Shown here: piece by piece, positions 54,561 to 64,000 of the stretch
Layout: every line of letters begins with the position of its first letter
How positions within the stretch are numbered: position 1 is the first letter of the stretch
Origin: Hysterangium stoloniferum
Taxonomy: Eukaryota > Basidiomycota > Agaricomycetes > Hysterangiales > Hysterangiaceae
DNA length: 64,000 bases
Direction: 5' to 3'
NCBI GenBank assembly: GCA_015178975.1
Contig: WHVD01000234.1
Span: 39,452 to 103,451, forward strand
Notes under the pieces: model-generated
Seen by the model: the letters and a program-made list of their open reading frames with translations, nothing else
What the model was told of the DNA's origin: nothing
The model's database searches: none
Made by a program: the position numbers and the translations under genes

Positions 54561-54905
54561 GTCTTGGTCTATTTCCTTCTGCCCATGTGTGGGCCTATTG
54601 TCACGGGGGATAGGAATAGTGATAATATGAGAGGGATGGGTAGCGATAATATGAATGGGTTGTGAGAATATAGAAAATATGGATAGGGATAAATATGGAA
54701 GAAAAGGGGTATAAGGTTTGTCCTGAAAGCATGACGTAATTGAAGTCGTTCAGATCATGGTGTCCGTGTAAATGAAATCGGTGGTCAATTTCTAACTGGG
54801 TCCAATTTAATATATACCAGAGGGTGGGGTTCCAGGCAAAAGAACATTGGCAGGAAAGAGAACCTGGCGTAATGACCTTTTTCATGTGGTTTCATCATAA
54901 GCGTT
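54561..54905 (+). repeat. LTR-C, Copia 3' LTR candidate
   Basis: Follows the Copia 3' end (CATCGTCTTGGTCTATTTCC, 54559) and carries GGGGGATAGGAATAGTGATAAT, GTCGTTCAGATCATGGTG and CATGTGGTTTCATCATAAGCG. Directly followed by the OF1 leader. LTR termini not resolved. Confidence 0.55.
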
Positions 54906-55282
54906 CAGATAAACCAGAAAGGGTTATTTCACTAATGTTGCATGACCACGAAGTACAAAGTCCCTTCGCGATATGCACGGAAATATTCAGATAAAGTGGC
55001 CAAACCAGTTTTGTACATACTCGACAGCCTTTTCTTTTTCAGTTACTGATTATAATTAATGTATTATTTTCTGTATTTACAGTTGTCGTAGCGCTATGTT
55101 ATAACTCTCGTTGTTTAAATCTCATCTCGGCTAACAGTACTTGTGGATGCGGGGCAGTGACTTAGTAGACCAGTGTTATTTCAAAGCGGTGTCCCACAAA
55201 CATAGAAAAAGCCTGATGAACCTTGTCAACGGTTCTATTTCCATTCTTGGGACACGCCCTTTGTCTATATCCCACATTTCCC
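54906..55282 (+). repeat. OF1 leader segment, full length
   Basis: Contains ACGAAGTACAAAGTCCCTTCG, TATAATTAATGTATTATTTTC, GACTTAGTAGACCAGTGTT, ACCTTGTCAACGG and the pre-ATG CCCACATTTCCC. Reverse partner of 1571-1890. The AT-rich middle part may hold the promoter. Confidence 0.5.
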
Positions 55283-57193
55283 ATGTCTGACCACGAGGTA
55301 GTACCCAGTCACCCTGACCATGTCAAAGAATTACCCCCATTGATCTCGCCTGCTGCCCTGGAATGTCAACGGATCGCAGTGCTCGAAAGTCATTTTCACG
55401 ACATACTTCAGAGACAATGGGCGTGTAATAGAGAGCATCACGGCCTCTGTTATCACAGACCAGGTCGTGACGAGCATGTACCAATCAACAAGCAAGCGCT
55501 TGATTCGTGGGTTCAGCAACTGGTATGTTAATCTTTTGTTTCGAGTATCGACTCCAATGTGTCGGACTTTTTTTCATTTAGTGCCGTGGTTTTCCAACTT
55601 GCCTAGAGCCACCGCAAGGCTTGCTGGATTCATCAGCAAGTGAGCAAGGCATGTCCACCATTGAGAGAGACGCTATTGCTGCCTGGAAAAATCCCGTTAT
55701 TCGCAATCCAACGGACGTCGAAGTCGGACCCGGTTACTTTTGTGGTCTGGCATTAGAGAGAATCGGCACTAAGCTACTGTATGGCACTAAGACGGCCATT
55801 TTGCTTGGAAAGTGCTTGGTATACGCGCGGCGTGTGCAGGAGTACGATAGAGTTGCCGGAGTGCTCAGGGACAAGCTCGAAGATACGACGGCGACTAGAC
55901 TGCTTAACAAACAGCTAACTGTGCGGCAATTGAGTAGAATTGTTAAAGAGGGGGTGGATCTCTTGAGGCATGTTCGCTTCTGGTAAAATCCATACATTGC
56001 ATGCTAAAATTATTCTAATGAAGACCATCTTACCCCCGGAAAATCCGATATCGGGCGAAATGGCTTCTTCTGAACACCTATACCACCTTTACATCACGTT
56101 GTGGTACTAGCGAAGAAGCGAAGATTGGCAGAGTCATAGTACGGATGGCGAATGTGATTGATTTCACGCAGGGTATTGAGGATGCGCCGGGGAAAATGGT
56201 TCCTATGCTCTTCACTGCCCTGGCCCGGTCGTAACTTCCTGGTGACTGCTATGTTCTCGCCTCAATATTCATATCACACCTTGGCGAATATCTCTGTAGC
56301 CCATCGGCTGCCACCCTCACCAGTTTACAATATTCTATTATTACTACCCGGTTCTGCCGCATTATTGAAGAGGTGCATGACGCACAGCGCCTGTCACATG
56401 AGGATCTCATTGTTATTAAAAACTATTTTAAATTTTGGATGATGTCGTACGTTTTACCGTTTCTGTTTTTGAAGAATGGTCGAAATGGGAAATATGCAGA
56501 TACGATCGAAACCAACCTGGATACATGAAACTGACTTTCCCGCAACTAGCGATTTTCTCTTGCTGTTTCACACAGGATCCTTGGCTCCGCAGCATTTATG
56601 GAACTCTATTGGGTGTCGCGCTTGACGTTTTACAGACCAAGATCGATTCATTTGCGTGTGCCGACTCTTCCCACTACATCGCTTATAAATGCATTATAAA
56701 TAAACTCGATGGATTATTTAAGGATGGCACATTGCTGGCAGAAAACATTGATCGAATTAATATCATTGTTTCCATCGGGGTTAAGATGCTGCAGTGAGTC
56801 CACAGTTACACCATCGCAGACCGGTCGTCTCAAAATGATTCGGCTATCAGAATACTAATTCAGCGCCCGAAAGCAGACACTTCAGTGTTTGATTGCGCCT
56901 CGAGGCTAATAAGGGGCTCATCGTCGTTAATTTCACAATCTCTAGAACCCGAAATTGTGTGCACGGCAGTGCGAGCGGATAGCCCAATCCCTGCTTTCCA
57001 CGGGTTCCTGGCCTTTTTTGAGAGGATTGTCTATGTGCCCAAGGAGGAGAGTTTGGCGATGAGCCTGAGTTTTTTGAGGAAAGACGTACATTCCCTCCTC
57101 TGTCTGCTTGCGACTCCGTTTGTAGGGGTCTCTCCAAGTTCCAACACAGACTACGTATCCCTTTTGGAGAGGCACGGACGGCTGTGTGACTAG
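55283..57193 (+). pseudogene. OF1 copy, full length, one premature stop in exon 3
   Basis: Exon 1 is 55283-55522 (80 codons, MSDHEVVPSHPDHVKEL.., WACNREHHGLCYHRPG). Intron 1 is 55523-55581 (GTATGT..TTTAG). Exon 2 is 55582 to about 55982 (CRGFPTCLEPPQGLLD.., VEVGPGYFCGLALERIGTK, LLNKQLTVRQLSRIVKEG). Exon 3 is 56024-56446, with one TAA at 56232-56234 where other copies have CAA. Intron 3 is 56447-56499 (GTACGT..GCAG), exon 4 is 56500-56793, intron 4 is 56794-56850 (GTGAGT..TCAG) and exon 5 is 56851-57193. At the exon 2/3 junction the spliced codon is again TGA. Phases of introns 1, 3 and 4 agree with the copy at 16674-18600. Apart from the TAA and this junction it could be intact. Function unknown. 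Confidence 0.65.
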
Positions 57194-57619
57194 ACTGTTG
57201 CATATGGCTAACATATTTTCATTACCTGAATGATGTTCGATGTAGCTTAAGATTATTCGACGGGTAACACAAAGTATGATATCCTGAGGATAATTTCCTC
57301 AGTTTTTAAAGGGCTCAAACGATGATTCCAGAAAGAGATTGCTACTCCGATAACTTCAAATCTTGTCTTCTTGCACCTGTTCTCCCGCAGAACACTGAGA
57401 GAATCTTGTTGAATAACACCATTGAAATATATGCGGCCCAAGTTGACCGACCTTAAGACCATCTAACCTTGGACATAGGCACCTGGTATCCATAACACGC
57501 CATTAGTGGTGCCTGGGAATATATACGGTCAAGTATATAATCTGGAACTACAGTAGTATTACCTCAGTCCGTTATACAATCAACGAGACTGAGATAAATA
57601 AATATTGTTATGTATCGGC
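57194..57619. other. Spacer after OF1, R-related and unique sequence
   Basis: 57230-57420 is the OF1-R spacer (AAGTATGATATCCTGAGG, AAAGGGCTCAAACGATG). 57421-57619 is unlike R of the other modules and contains TATATACGG, CTGAGATAAATAAATATTG and no gene. Confidence 0.35.
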
Positions 57620-58119
57620 ACGAGACCCGGGCTAGTACCCTGAGAAACTTGAAGGTTGCGGTTAGGTAGAAGTGTCGGAAAAAACTGAAAAAGCCTGAAC
57701 AGGGGCCAGACTAGGTGCTGATGTGCTGGATCCGCGCTCCTCATCGAACTGTTACGGATTTAATTGACTCCTGCGTAAGAAGAGTATGTTTACAAATTCG
57801 AAGTCGTGACAGCCGACTGGTCGTGGATGGGGCACCCAGGCATCAGGTTGACGGCGCTCAGGCTGCCACAAGGTTCACACTGCTTGCTGAAGGTCACCAC
57901 GCAGAATGATCAAGCCTGCGCAGACGCTGGCAGCCTACAGTTCCCTGCCGATAGAGCCACCGACCCATAGGATCTGCGTTTGGTTCACGCGTTTAATTCA
58001 TGCTATTGAAACTGATTAACATTTTTTCTTTGTTTCTGTACTTGAGCAAGTCTTATCGCGCGTCGCCTTCGATAACGAGTTGACGCTATGCCCAAAGCCT
58101 AAGCCTTCCCAAACACCGC
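57620..58119 (+). repeat. Spacer F, first copy of a tandem pair
   Basis: Starts CCGGGCTAGTACCC.GAGAAA and runs through GTGTCGGAAAAAACTGAAAA, GTTTACAAATTCGAAGTCGTGAC, GCACCCAGGCATCAGG and TGCGCAGACGCTGGCAGCCTAC. The second copy is at 58560-59270. Confidence 0.6.
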
Positions 58120-58500
58120 ACCATGACGGCCGAGCAAGTCAATATCCGAAAGTCCCGTCGCAGTCACAGCACCTGCTCATAGTGCGAGAAGCTCTTTCGT
58201 TCAACGAGCGCGTCTCGTTGAAACTCGCGTAAGTCCAGAGAAGGAGAATAAGAGAGAGATGGAACGGATGCGACAAGACAAGAGGTACAGGCATGCCATT
58301 TACCTTTAATATCTAGAGGAAGCATCACAGTTGCCACAACCCCCCACAGATGTTGACAAACAGAACCTCTTCCAGTGAACGGGATCGTAAGCCTCCGCAA
58401 CAGGATTCTGCACCCTACCCTCAAGCGCCAAAGCAATCAGTCCCATCGACATTCGCGGGGGAAAGCGGGCGGCGAACCCTCCCATGGGGAATAAACTCTT
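58120..58500 (+). pseudogene. OF2 copy, truncated, first of a tandem pair
   Basis: Starts MTAEQVNIRKSRRSHST at 58122. The exon core is at 58316-58450 (EEASQLPQPPTDVDKQNL-like, LRNRILHPTLKRQSNQS), then GGKRAANPPMGNKLFKF where spacer R follows. A deletion removes part of the middle exon. Confidence 0.5.
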
Positions 58501-59285
58501 CAAATTCATAAAGGATTATTATACAACAATCGATCACTTGCCAAAAATGAATACATACCTACAAGGTCTCCGCGGAGACCCCGGCTAGTACCCAGAGAAA
58601 TTTGAAGGTGAGAAGTGTCGGAAAAAACCCAAAATCCTGACCAGGCCGACGGGCTAGACTAGGTTCCGGTTTTCTTGATCCATGCTTCTCATGGAACTCT
58701 TACGGATTTAAATCGACTCCTGGGTAAGAAGAGTATGTTTACAAATTCGAAGTCATGACAGCCGGCTGGTCTTGGATGGGGCACCCAGGCATCAGGCTGA
58801 CGGCGCTCACACTGCCACGCGGGTCACACTGCCACGCGGGTCACACTGCCACGCGGGTCACACTGCCACGCGGGTCACACTGCCACGCGGATCACACTGC
58901 CACGCGGGTCACACTGCCACGCGGATCACACTGCCACGCGGGTCACACTGCCACGCGGGTCACACTGCCACGCGGGTCACACTACCACGCGGGTCACACT
59001 GCCACGCGGGTACACTCCCTGCCCGTAGGTCACACTCCCTCCCAAGTCACACTGCCTCACCACGCAGCATGCAAGCCTGCGCAGACGCTGACAGGCTACA
59101 GTTCTCTGCCGACAAGGCCACCGACCCATATGATTTGCGTTTTGGTTGACGCGCTTAATTCATGCTATTGAAACTGACTAACATTTTTTCTTTATTTCTG
59201 TCCTTGGGCAAGTCTCGTCGCGCGTCGCTTTCGATAACGAGTTGAGGCTATGCCCAAAGCCTAAGCCTTCCCAAACACTACTATG
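58501..59285 (+). repeat. Spacer R piece and F, second tandem copy
   Basis: Same order as 57620-58119 (GTTTACAAATTCGAAGTCATGAC at 58737, 950 bp after the first). It is enlarged by the minisatellite at 58807-59010. Confidence 0.6.
58807..59010 (+). repeat. 17-bp minisatellite, 12 units
   Basis: Twelve tandem units of TCACACTGCCACGCGGG, exactly 17 bp each, with three single-base variants (units 5, 7 and 11). It encodes a 17-residue period in all frames (51 nt). The seed is a GGTCACACAGCCTGCCAC-like stretch in other F copies. Unlikely to be coding. Confidence 0.95.
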
Positions 59286-59754
59286 ACGGCCTAGCAATTC
59301 AATATCCGAAATTCCCGTTGCAGTCACAGCACCTGCTCATAGTGGACAGCGTCCCAGAAGCTCTTTCGTTCAACCAGTCTGTCTCGAAACCCACATAAAA
59401 TCCAGAGAAGAGAGAGGTGGAACGGATGCCACAAGGCAAGAGGTACAGGCATGCCATTTACCTTTAGTACCTAGAGGAAGCATCACAGTTGCCACAACCG
59501 CTCACGGATGTTGACAGCAGCTCTTCCACTGAACGGGATCGTAAGCCTCTGCAAGAGGATTCTGCACCTTTCCCTCAAATGCCAAAGCAATCAGTCCCAT
59601 CGACATTCGGGGGCAAGCGGGTGGCTGCGAAAGAGACGGTGCATGACGAAGGGAATGCTACACAGTGCGAGGATGATGATGATGAGCGGCGTTTCAGACG
59701 GTTTCGAGGCGTTAGGGTTTGGAGAGGGGCTACCTGGCGTACGGGTGAGGTACT
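59286..59754 (+). pseudogene. OF2 copy, second of the tandem pair
   Basis: The start is near 59282 (ATGACGGCCTAG, the start region mutated to a stop). The exon core is at 59470-59640 (EEASQLPQPLTDVD.., LCKRILHLSLKCQSNQSH in one frame). It merges at about 59650-59750 with sequence around the PEX13 exon. A plus-strand frame of 176 codons (59489-60019) reads across this junction and through the antisense of PEX13, so it is not a real gene. Confidence 0.4.
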
Positions 59755-60008
59755 AACTGAATCCATCGAATATTCCGTCGTCATTCACTGGCTGGCCCGT
59801 AATGAGCCCACGCAACCACCGAATCATCTCAAACAGCCCCAAAACGCTACTCAGTGTATTACACAGCTGCCCAAGCTGCTCCGCCACACCGACCATAGCG
59901 AAGAACGACGAATTTGTAGCCATATACATGCTTTCGGGCATCTGGGAAAAGCCTTCGATCGTCTGCACTATGGTCGAAATGAGCGCAAATGTGTGTCGTT
60001 GCTTCAAA
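59755..60008 (-). pseudogene. PEX13: Captured exon of peroxin PEX13
   Basis: 254-nt minus-strand exon with a 3' splice acceptor (CACACATCAG at 60009) and a donor GTTAGT (59754-59749) at its two ends. It reads TFALISTIVQTIEGFSQM, ESMYMATNSSFFAMVGVAEQ, LGQLCNTLSSVLGLFEMIRW and LRGLITGQPV. This matches the membrane-region core of PEX13, a peroxisomal import docking protein (typical pattern STF.A.HSSF.A..GVAEQ..NLR..LG..LG.F). Only this exon is present; the SH3 domain and N-terminus are missing. Open throughout. It lies between OF2 and OF4 parts, so it is a captured fragment and not a working gene. Confidence 0.7.
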
Positions 60009-60194
60009 CTGATGTGTGAGTGTAGGGTTATGCGGATTGAATGGTGGCTGCATCCACTCGACGTGCGTGCTTATGGGCCCAAATCAAGCTCGGCATCTTC
60101 CATTTCATTTCCTTCCCATCCACAGTCATTATCATCTGTCGGGCTTCCCTTTCTGCTCAACACTCTTGGCACAACCACCATCCACTGTAGTAGT
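60009..60194. other. PEX13 intron remnant and inverted OF2 end
   Basis: 60009-60060 may be intron or more of the PEX13 locus. 60075-60125 (CCCAAATCAAGCTCGGCATCTTCC..) is the end of OF2 in reverse, compare 47925-47975. No gene. Confidence 0.35.
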
Positions 60195-60590
60195 TGCGCT
60201 TGGGAGTCGGCCTTAGAGAATATGGCCCCCTCCTGCTGGATGGATCACTGTTCATGGGATCATTCGCCCAGCGCATTTGGGCAAGGTTTGTCCAACGTCA
60301 TTTAATTAATGCCATCATATACTGACTTAACTTAATTTAAGCAGGACCCAATGCTGGGATGCTCCATCCCCACATCGTTCCCAAGGCGAATACCACCTTC
60401 CACCCCAAGTCACAAACTCCGGTCATGATATTGTGGATGTGGATGACGGTAATGACAAAGGCGCCAATGAAGATCAGGACTATACCCCATGTATCTCGTG
60501 GGAAGAAAGGGGGAAGGGGCTCAGACTTGGAGAGTATGGCCCCCTTATGCTGGATGGATTGCTATTGACAGGATCATTCACCAAGTCATT
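60195..60590 (+). pseudogene. OF4 tail, two successive exon copies
   Basis: First part (60200-60280): GLREYGPLLLDGSLFMGSFA. An intron follows (about 60283-60343, GTTTGT..AAGCAG). Second part (60344-60590): GPNAGMLHPHIVPKANTTFH, VDDGNDKGANEDQDYTP, ISWEERGKGLRLG and GPLMLDGLLLTGSFT. It runs straight into OF1 exon 1 at about 60590. Tail duplication within OF4 or a unit-to-unit junction would explain it. Confidence 0.55.
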
Positions 60591-61482
60591 TTCAGGATAT
60601 ACTTCAGAGACTATGGGCGTGTAATAGAGAGGGTCACTGCCTCTGTTACACAGACCAGGTCACAAGCATGTATCATTCACCAAGGAAGCATTTGATTCAT
60701 GGGTTCAGTAACTGGTATGTTAAGCGTTTTTTTCAAGAATCGACTCCAATGTCCCGGACTGTTTTTTCGTTTAGTGCCGTGGTTTTGCAACTTGCCTGGA
60801 GCGGCCACAAGGCTTGCTGGATTCATCAGGAATTGGGCAAGGCATGTCCACATCACATTGAGAGAGAAGCCATGACTAGGTGGTTCGCACGTGTCATTCG
60901 TAATCCAACGGACGTCGAAGTCGGCCCCGGTTACTTTTGTGGTCTGAAAATGGAGCGGATCGGGACAAAGCTACTGTACGGCACCAAGTTATCCATTTTG
61001 GTCGTGAAGTGCTTCTTCAACACACGGCATGTGGAGGAGCACCAATGGAGGGTTGTTAGGCTCACAGACACAGGTGAAGGGGAAAAGGCAAGGAATAGAC
61101 TGCTTGAAAAACACTTAACAGTGGGGCAATTGAGCATACTTGTTAAAGAGGGGGGATCTCTTGAGGCATGTTCACTTCTGGTAAGCGCCATTCAATTGCA
61201 TGCTCAAATCATGTTGAAGAAGGCCGTCTTGCCCGCGTAAAATCCGATATTGGGGGAAATGGCTTCTCATAAATATGTATACCGCCTTTATATCCAGGCT
61301 TGGCACTAGCGAAGAAGGGAACATCGGCAGAGTCATAGTAGTGATGGCGCATGTAATCGATCTCATGGTGTTTATCGAGGATTCGCCAGCTAAAATGGTT
61401 CCCCGCAACTTCCCGGTGACTGCTATGCTGTCGCCTCGATATGTCTATCACACCTTGGTGGATACCTCTAAGCACCCTTAGA
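60591..61482 (+). pseudogene. OF1 copy, exons 1-3, truncated
   Basis: Exon 1 C-terminal half (60591-60710) has the motif region CNREGHCLCYTDQVTS-like with a small deletion. Intron 1 is about 60714-60775. Exon 2 (60776-61183) reads VEVGPGYFCGLKMERIGTK and LLEKHLTVGQLSILVKEG, and then shifts. The e2-e3 junction here splices to TGG, not TGA. Exon 3 (about 61220-61481) ends at ..VYHTLVDTSKHP, the same truncation as at 37218. N-terminus replaced by the OF4 tail. Confidence 0.6.
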
Positions 61483-61909
61483 CAATCGACCGTTCCGTTG
61501 GGGAATAAACTCTTCAAATTCATAAAGGATTATAAGGCTCTATCACTTGAGGGTAAATCCATACTCATAATGTTTCCATGGGGAGCCGTGCTAGTATGGG
61601 GAGAAATTGGAGGCACGGTTTGGTAAAAGTATCAGAAGAAACCGAATATCATTATCAGCTGTGTCGGCCTGAATAGGTTCCAGCTTTCCCGATCCCCGCT
61701 GCCTAAGTCCTGAGGCAGTCGACTGATCGTGTCTGCGGCATCCAGGCACCAGGCTGACCGCTTTGCATAGAATTCCACAGCAAGGGTCTCACAGTCCTGC
61801 CACCAGGGTCACGCAGCATGGGCAAGTCTTCTTGCGCGTCGCCTTTGATAAGGTATGTTGACGAGTTCGAGGCCATGCCCAAACTCTAAGCCTTGCCAAA
61901 CACTGCACC
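61483..61909 (+). repeat. Spacers R and G
   Basis: Nearly identical to 37219-37648 (CCGTTCCGTTGGGGAATAAAC, GGGAGCCGTGCTAGTATGGGG, CCTAAGTCCTGAGGCAGTCG). Non-coding. Confidence 0.65.
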
Positions 61910-62335
61910 ATGACGGCCGACCAAGAAAATTCACAATAGTCCCGTCGCAGTTACAGCTCCTGCTCCATAGTTGACAAAGTCCCAGAAGCTCTTTCGTTTA
62001 CCCACTGTGTCTTGTCGAAACCCATGCAAGGTCTAGAGAAGGAGACTAAGAAAGAGATGCAAGAGATGCAACAAGACAAGAGGGTACGGGCATGCCATTT
62101 ACTTTGAATATTTAGAGGAAGCATCACAGTTGCCGCAACTGTCCATGGATGTCGACAACCAGAAGCTCTCTCCCTCGTCACTTCCACTGAAGGGGATCAT
62201 AAGCATCATCAAACAGGATCCTGTGCCCTGTCCAGAAACGCGAAAGCAATCAGTCCCAAGGGGAAGGAGGCCGAGCTTGATTTGGGAGCTCCCAAGTTGG
62301 TGCATCAGGTCGATGGATGTTTTGTCTTCGCTTTG
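61910..62335 (+). pseudogene. OF2 copy, truncated
   Basis: Starts MTADQENSQ at 61910 with an early stop. The coil part QGLEKETKKEMQEMQQDKR (62026-62082), the intron (about 62083-62113, GTACGG..TTTAG) and the exon EEASQLPQLSMDVDNQKLS..GIISIIKQDPVPCPETRKQ follow. It then ends with GAGGCCGAGCTTGATTTGGG. Very similar to 9813-10255. Confidence 0.55.
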
Positions 62336-63245
62336 ATTGGGTTGGCTAATGCTTCACTTCTCCTCCTCGTTTTATTTACAGGACAATGAAAAACAGCACA
62401 ACTGACAAAATTGGACTGAGCTAGAATAGAAGAGGGGCAGCGGATGCCCAAGACTCAGCCGCTGCCCAGCGGGGCTGTAGGGAAACGACTGAGGTTGCAC
62501 TTCATAGCATCGCATACATATATACCCGTGTAGGTGAAAAATGTGCTCGTGCAATGAAAGGGAAAATATAAGCGGGTGGTCTAGTCCGATATACGATCTG
62601 GCAGTGTTCCCGCGTTTTGGGTATGAGCATTGCCGGTTTTTGTCACAACAACATTGTTTGCCCCATCACACACAGTATTTGTACCTTGTACGCTAAGTCC
62701 CACATGAGCTAGTTTCAACTGTCGATAAAAGGCGGGACGCAGTGCGTCTGGTCCCATAGAAAATAGTGGTGCGATAGGTGTCAAGAAGATGAATTCTATG
62801 TGAAAGACATTGAAATTACCTGTAAGCAGGTGCGAAGAATTGATAGATGGGTTTTCCTTCATTGTGGGCTTTCATTGGGTTCATTAATGCGTCCCTTTGC
62901 TTCGTTTCCTTAATAGGACAATCAAAGAGCGCATGAACAGTCTCTTGTTTAGAGTCGATGTCAAGATAAACGCAAAAAAAAAAAAACAAGACGAAAAAGT
63001 CTGTACAAGAACGTAAAAATAACCCGTTATCCACCATTTCCAATTCCCGCTGTGCTTACCACTGTAACCTTTCGGCGGCCTAATGCCACCCCTGTGCCAT
63101 TGCCCTCCATCCTATCATCTCTAACCGAAAACATCCACCGTGTATGCCCATATGACGGCTCTTAGTGGGTAGGAACGCGTATGGTCAGGAGACTAGGTGG
63201 AACTGCGAGTCATGTTCTCCATTTAGGCTCCTGGAAAATGAACCA
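62336..63245 (-). pseudogene. OF3 copy
   Basis: The 5' exon end at about 63110-63056 (inverse of GGTGGCATTAGGCCGCCGAAAGG) precedes an intron (about 63054-62998). Next come VYLDIDSKQETVHALFDCPI and NPMKAHNEGKPIYQF. Then KENPSINSSHLLTGNFNVFH (62862-62800), VEFIFLTPIAPLF..TVDALRP-like and SVQGTNTVCDGANNVVVTKT (62690-62640). The 3' end is near 62400. Close to the copy at 10256-10943. An A(12)-like run at about 62974-62986 adds a frameshift. Confidence 0.5.
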
Positions 63246-63289
63246 CGCTCTACTTGGATCATACAAGGCATGATAAATCAAGTTTATAT

Positions 63290-63912
63290 AAGTTTTTACT
63301 GTATCAGTTAATATATCGAAGGGCTTCCGCCAGGATCGCCTCGCCCCCCACCATGCCATTTGATCGCATGCAACGTCCGCCAATATTTAGCCCACTTGAT
63401 GTCGTGTCACAGGTTTAATGTATACCAAGTCAATGCACTACAGATGCCATAGACCCTACGACTACGCCAGTCAAGAATGAAGGAAGGTAGGTAGTCAACG
63501 AATTTACTCGGCCTCCCAGATATAAACACCAATACATGTTTCTCGTCATTATACTTGGGCCATGTATTTCAGCTGTTTCAGCGCTGCTGGCGATCCTCCA
63601 CCATTTGATGGGTGCTCCAAGCCTCGTGTGATTGTGACCAGTGTGACCACTGGTTGTGGAAAAAGAAGCCAAGCTAAAAGTAGAGATGATGTTTCCATAT
63701 TAAAACCACAATTCAAAAGCAGGGGTAAATACAGAATTTGATCCCTGGACGTCCGAAAATCGTCTCAAATACCATACACGAGTCACAGCCCACGGCCTCC
63801 CATGACCGACACTGACCATTAGCGACTTGCCTATCATGGGTCCCCAGGGCACCCATGTCAGTAAGCGCCATTAAGAAGCATCTTTCCAACGCTTAAAACA
63901 GGCGATACCGAT
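63290..63912 (+). repeat. Repeat H with an 85-bp insertion
   Basis: Matches 39340-39860. An extra ~85 bp lies at about 63579-63663 (GCGCTGCTGGCGATCC..GGTTGTGGAAAAA) between TTTC and GAAGCC; the other copies lack it. H ends early, at about 63912, where OF4 begins. Confidence 0.65.
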
Positions 63913-64000
63913 CACATTATTTGTTGCCTGCTATGCAGTCACTTACCAGTTGCACTCCTGTTAGACTGCATCCATTCTCAAAAGACACCCTTGCGACAGT
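63913..64000 (+). pseudogene. OF4 fragment, cut by the window edge
   Basis: Reads ATTTGTTGCCTGCTAT..TCACTTACCAGTTGCACTCC, matching the OF4 exon at 11935-12030. It continues beyond the window. Confidence 0.5.

Noticed and set aside
58807..59010. Possible CRISPR array
   Set aside because: Repeats are contiguous 17-bp units without spacers, in a eukaryotic genome.
58755..59171. Two overlapping long frames with 17-residue repeats
   Set aside because: They are translations of the 17-bp minisatellite, which is open in several frames because of its period.
59489..60019. Plus-strand ORF of 176 codons
   Set aside because: It crosses from OF2 into the antisense of the PEX13 exon; the minus strand has the recognisable protein.
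1..64000. Bacterial or phage origin, operons, ribosome binding sites
   Set aside because: Spliceosomal introns, chromodomain Gypsy and Copia elements show a fungal genome.

Overview
The window looks like a repeat-dense, probably heterochromatic stretch of a filamentous basidiomycete genome, most likely an Agaricomycete. The reasons are short spliceosomal introns of 50-65 nt with GT..AG ends, chromodomain Tf2-like Gypsy elements, Copia elements, a Plavaka-like transposase remnant, a long antisense ORF inside a Gypsy element, and strong CpG depletion with C-to-T type stop codons in the oldest elements. There are no operons, rRNA genes or ordinary single-copy housekeeping genes. The only recognisable host-gene piece is one exon of peroxin PEX13.

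About half of the window consists of diverged copies of one larger module that I do not recognise. I name its four gene families OF1 to OF4. OF1 has five exons; exon 1 carries a small Cys/His motif and the rest reads as helical protein. OF2 is a short exon set with a conserved ~190-codon exon. OF3 lies on the opposite strand. OF4 is a small protein with two membrane segments and a repetitive acidic tail. The order Copia 3' end/LTR - leader - OF1 - spacers R and F - OF2 - OF3 (reversed) - repeat H - OF4 recurs, complete or broken, at 36151-41010 (+), 60591-64000 (+), 45416-50997 (inverted) and 9601-12523 (+, partial). Partial copies lie at 1-3390, 16066-22246, 23271-28893, 33658-35460, 43072-45144, 50998-53000 and 53530-60590. 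OF4 tails next to OF1 starts suggest that the modules once stood head to tail. Two inverted modules meet at 50998 and make a palindrome of about 4 kb.

Mobile elements are layered into this. Three solo LTRs of one family (14186-14907, 23845-24564, 28981-29718) each have a perfect 5-bp target duplication. A 3.7-kb internally deleted Gypsy element with both LTRs (24611-28309, duplication GAGGA) sits inside an OF2 copy; the uninterrupted relative is near 16180-16420. A broken Gypsy pol lies in two divergent halves (28894-31190 minus, 32341-33657 plus) around a Plavaka-like fragment (31191-32340). Copia fragments are at 2354-3390, 6815-7480, 13126-15535, 23425-23757 and 53530-54560.

Almost every coding copy is a pseudogene. 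The best candidates for intact sequence are the OF1 copy at 16674-18600 (open in all five exons apart from a stop at the exon 2/3 boundary), the OF1 copy at 55283-57193 (one premature stop in exon 3 plus the exon 2/3 boundary stop), the OF2 exon at 34275-34838, and a small three-exon gene model at 5830-6321. All homology statements come from reading the sequence; no database search was run.
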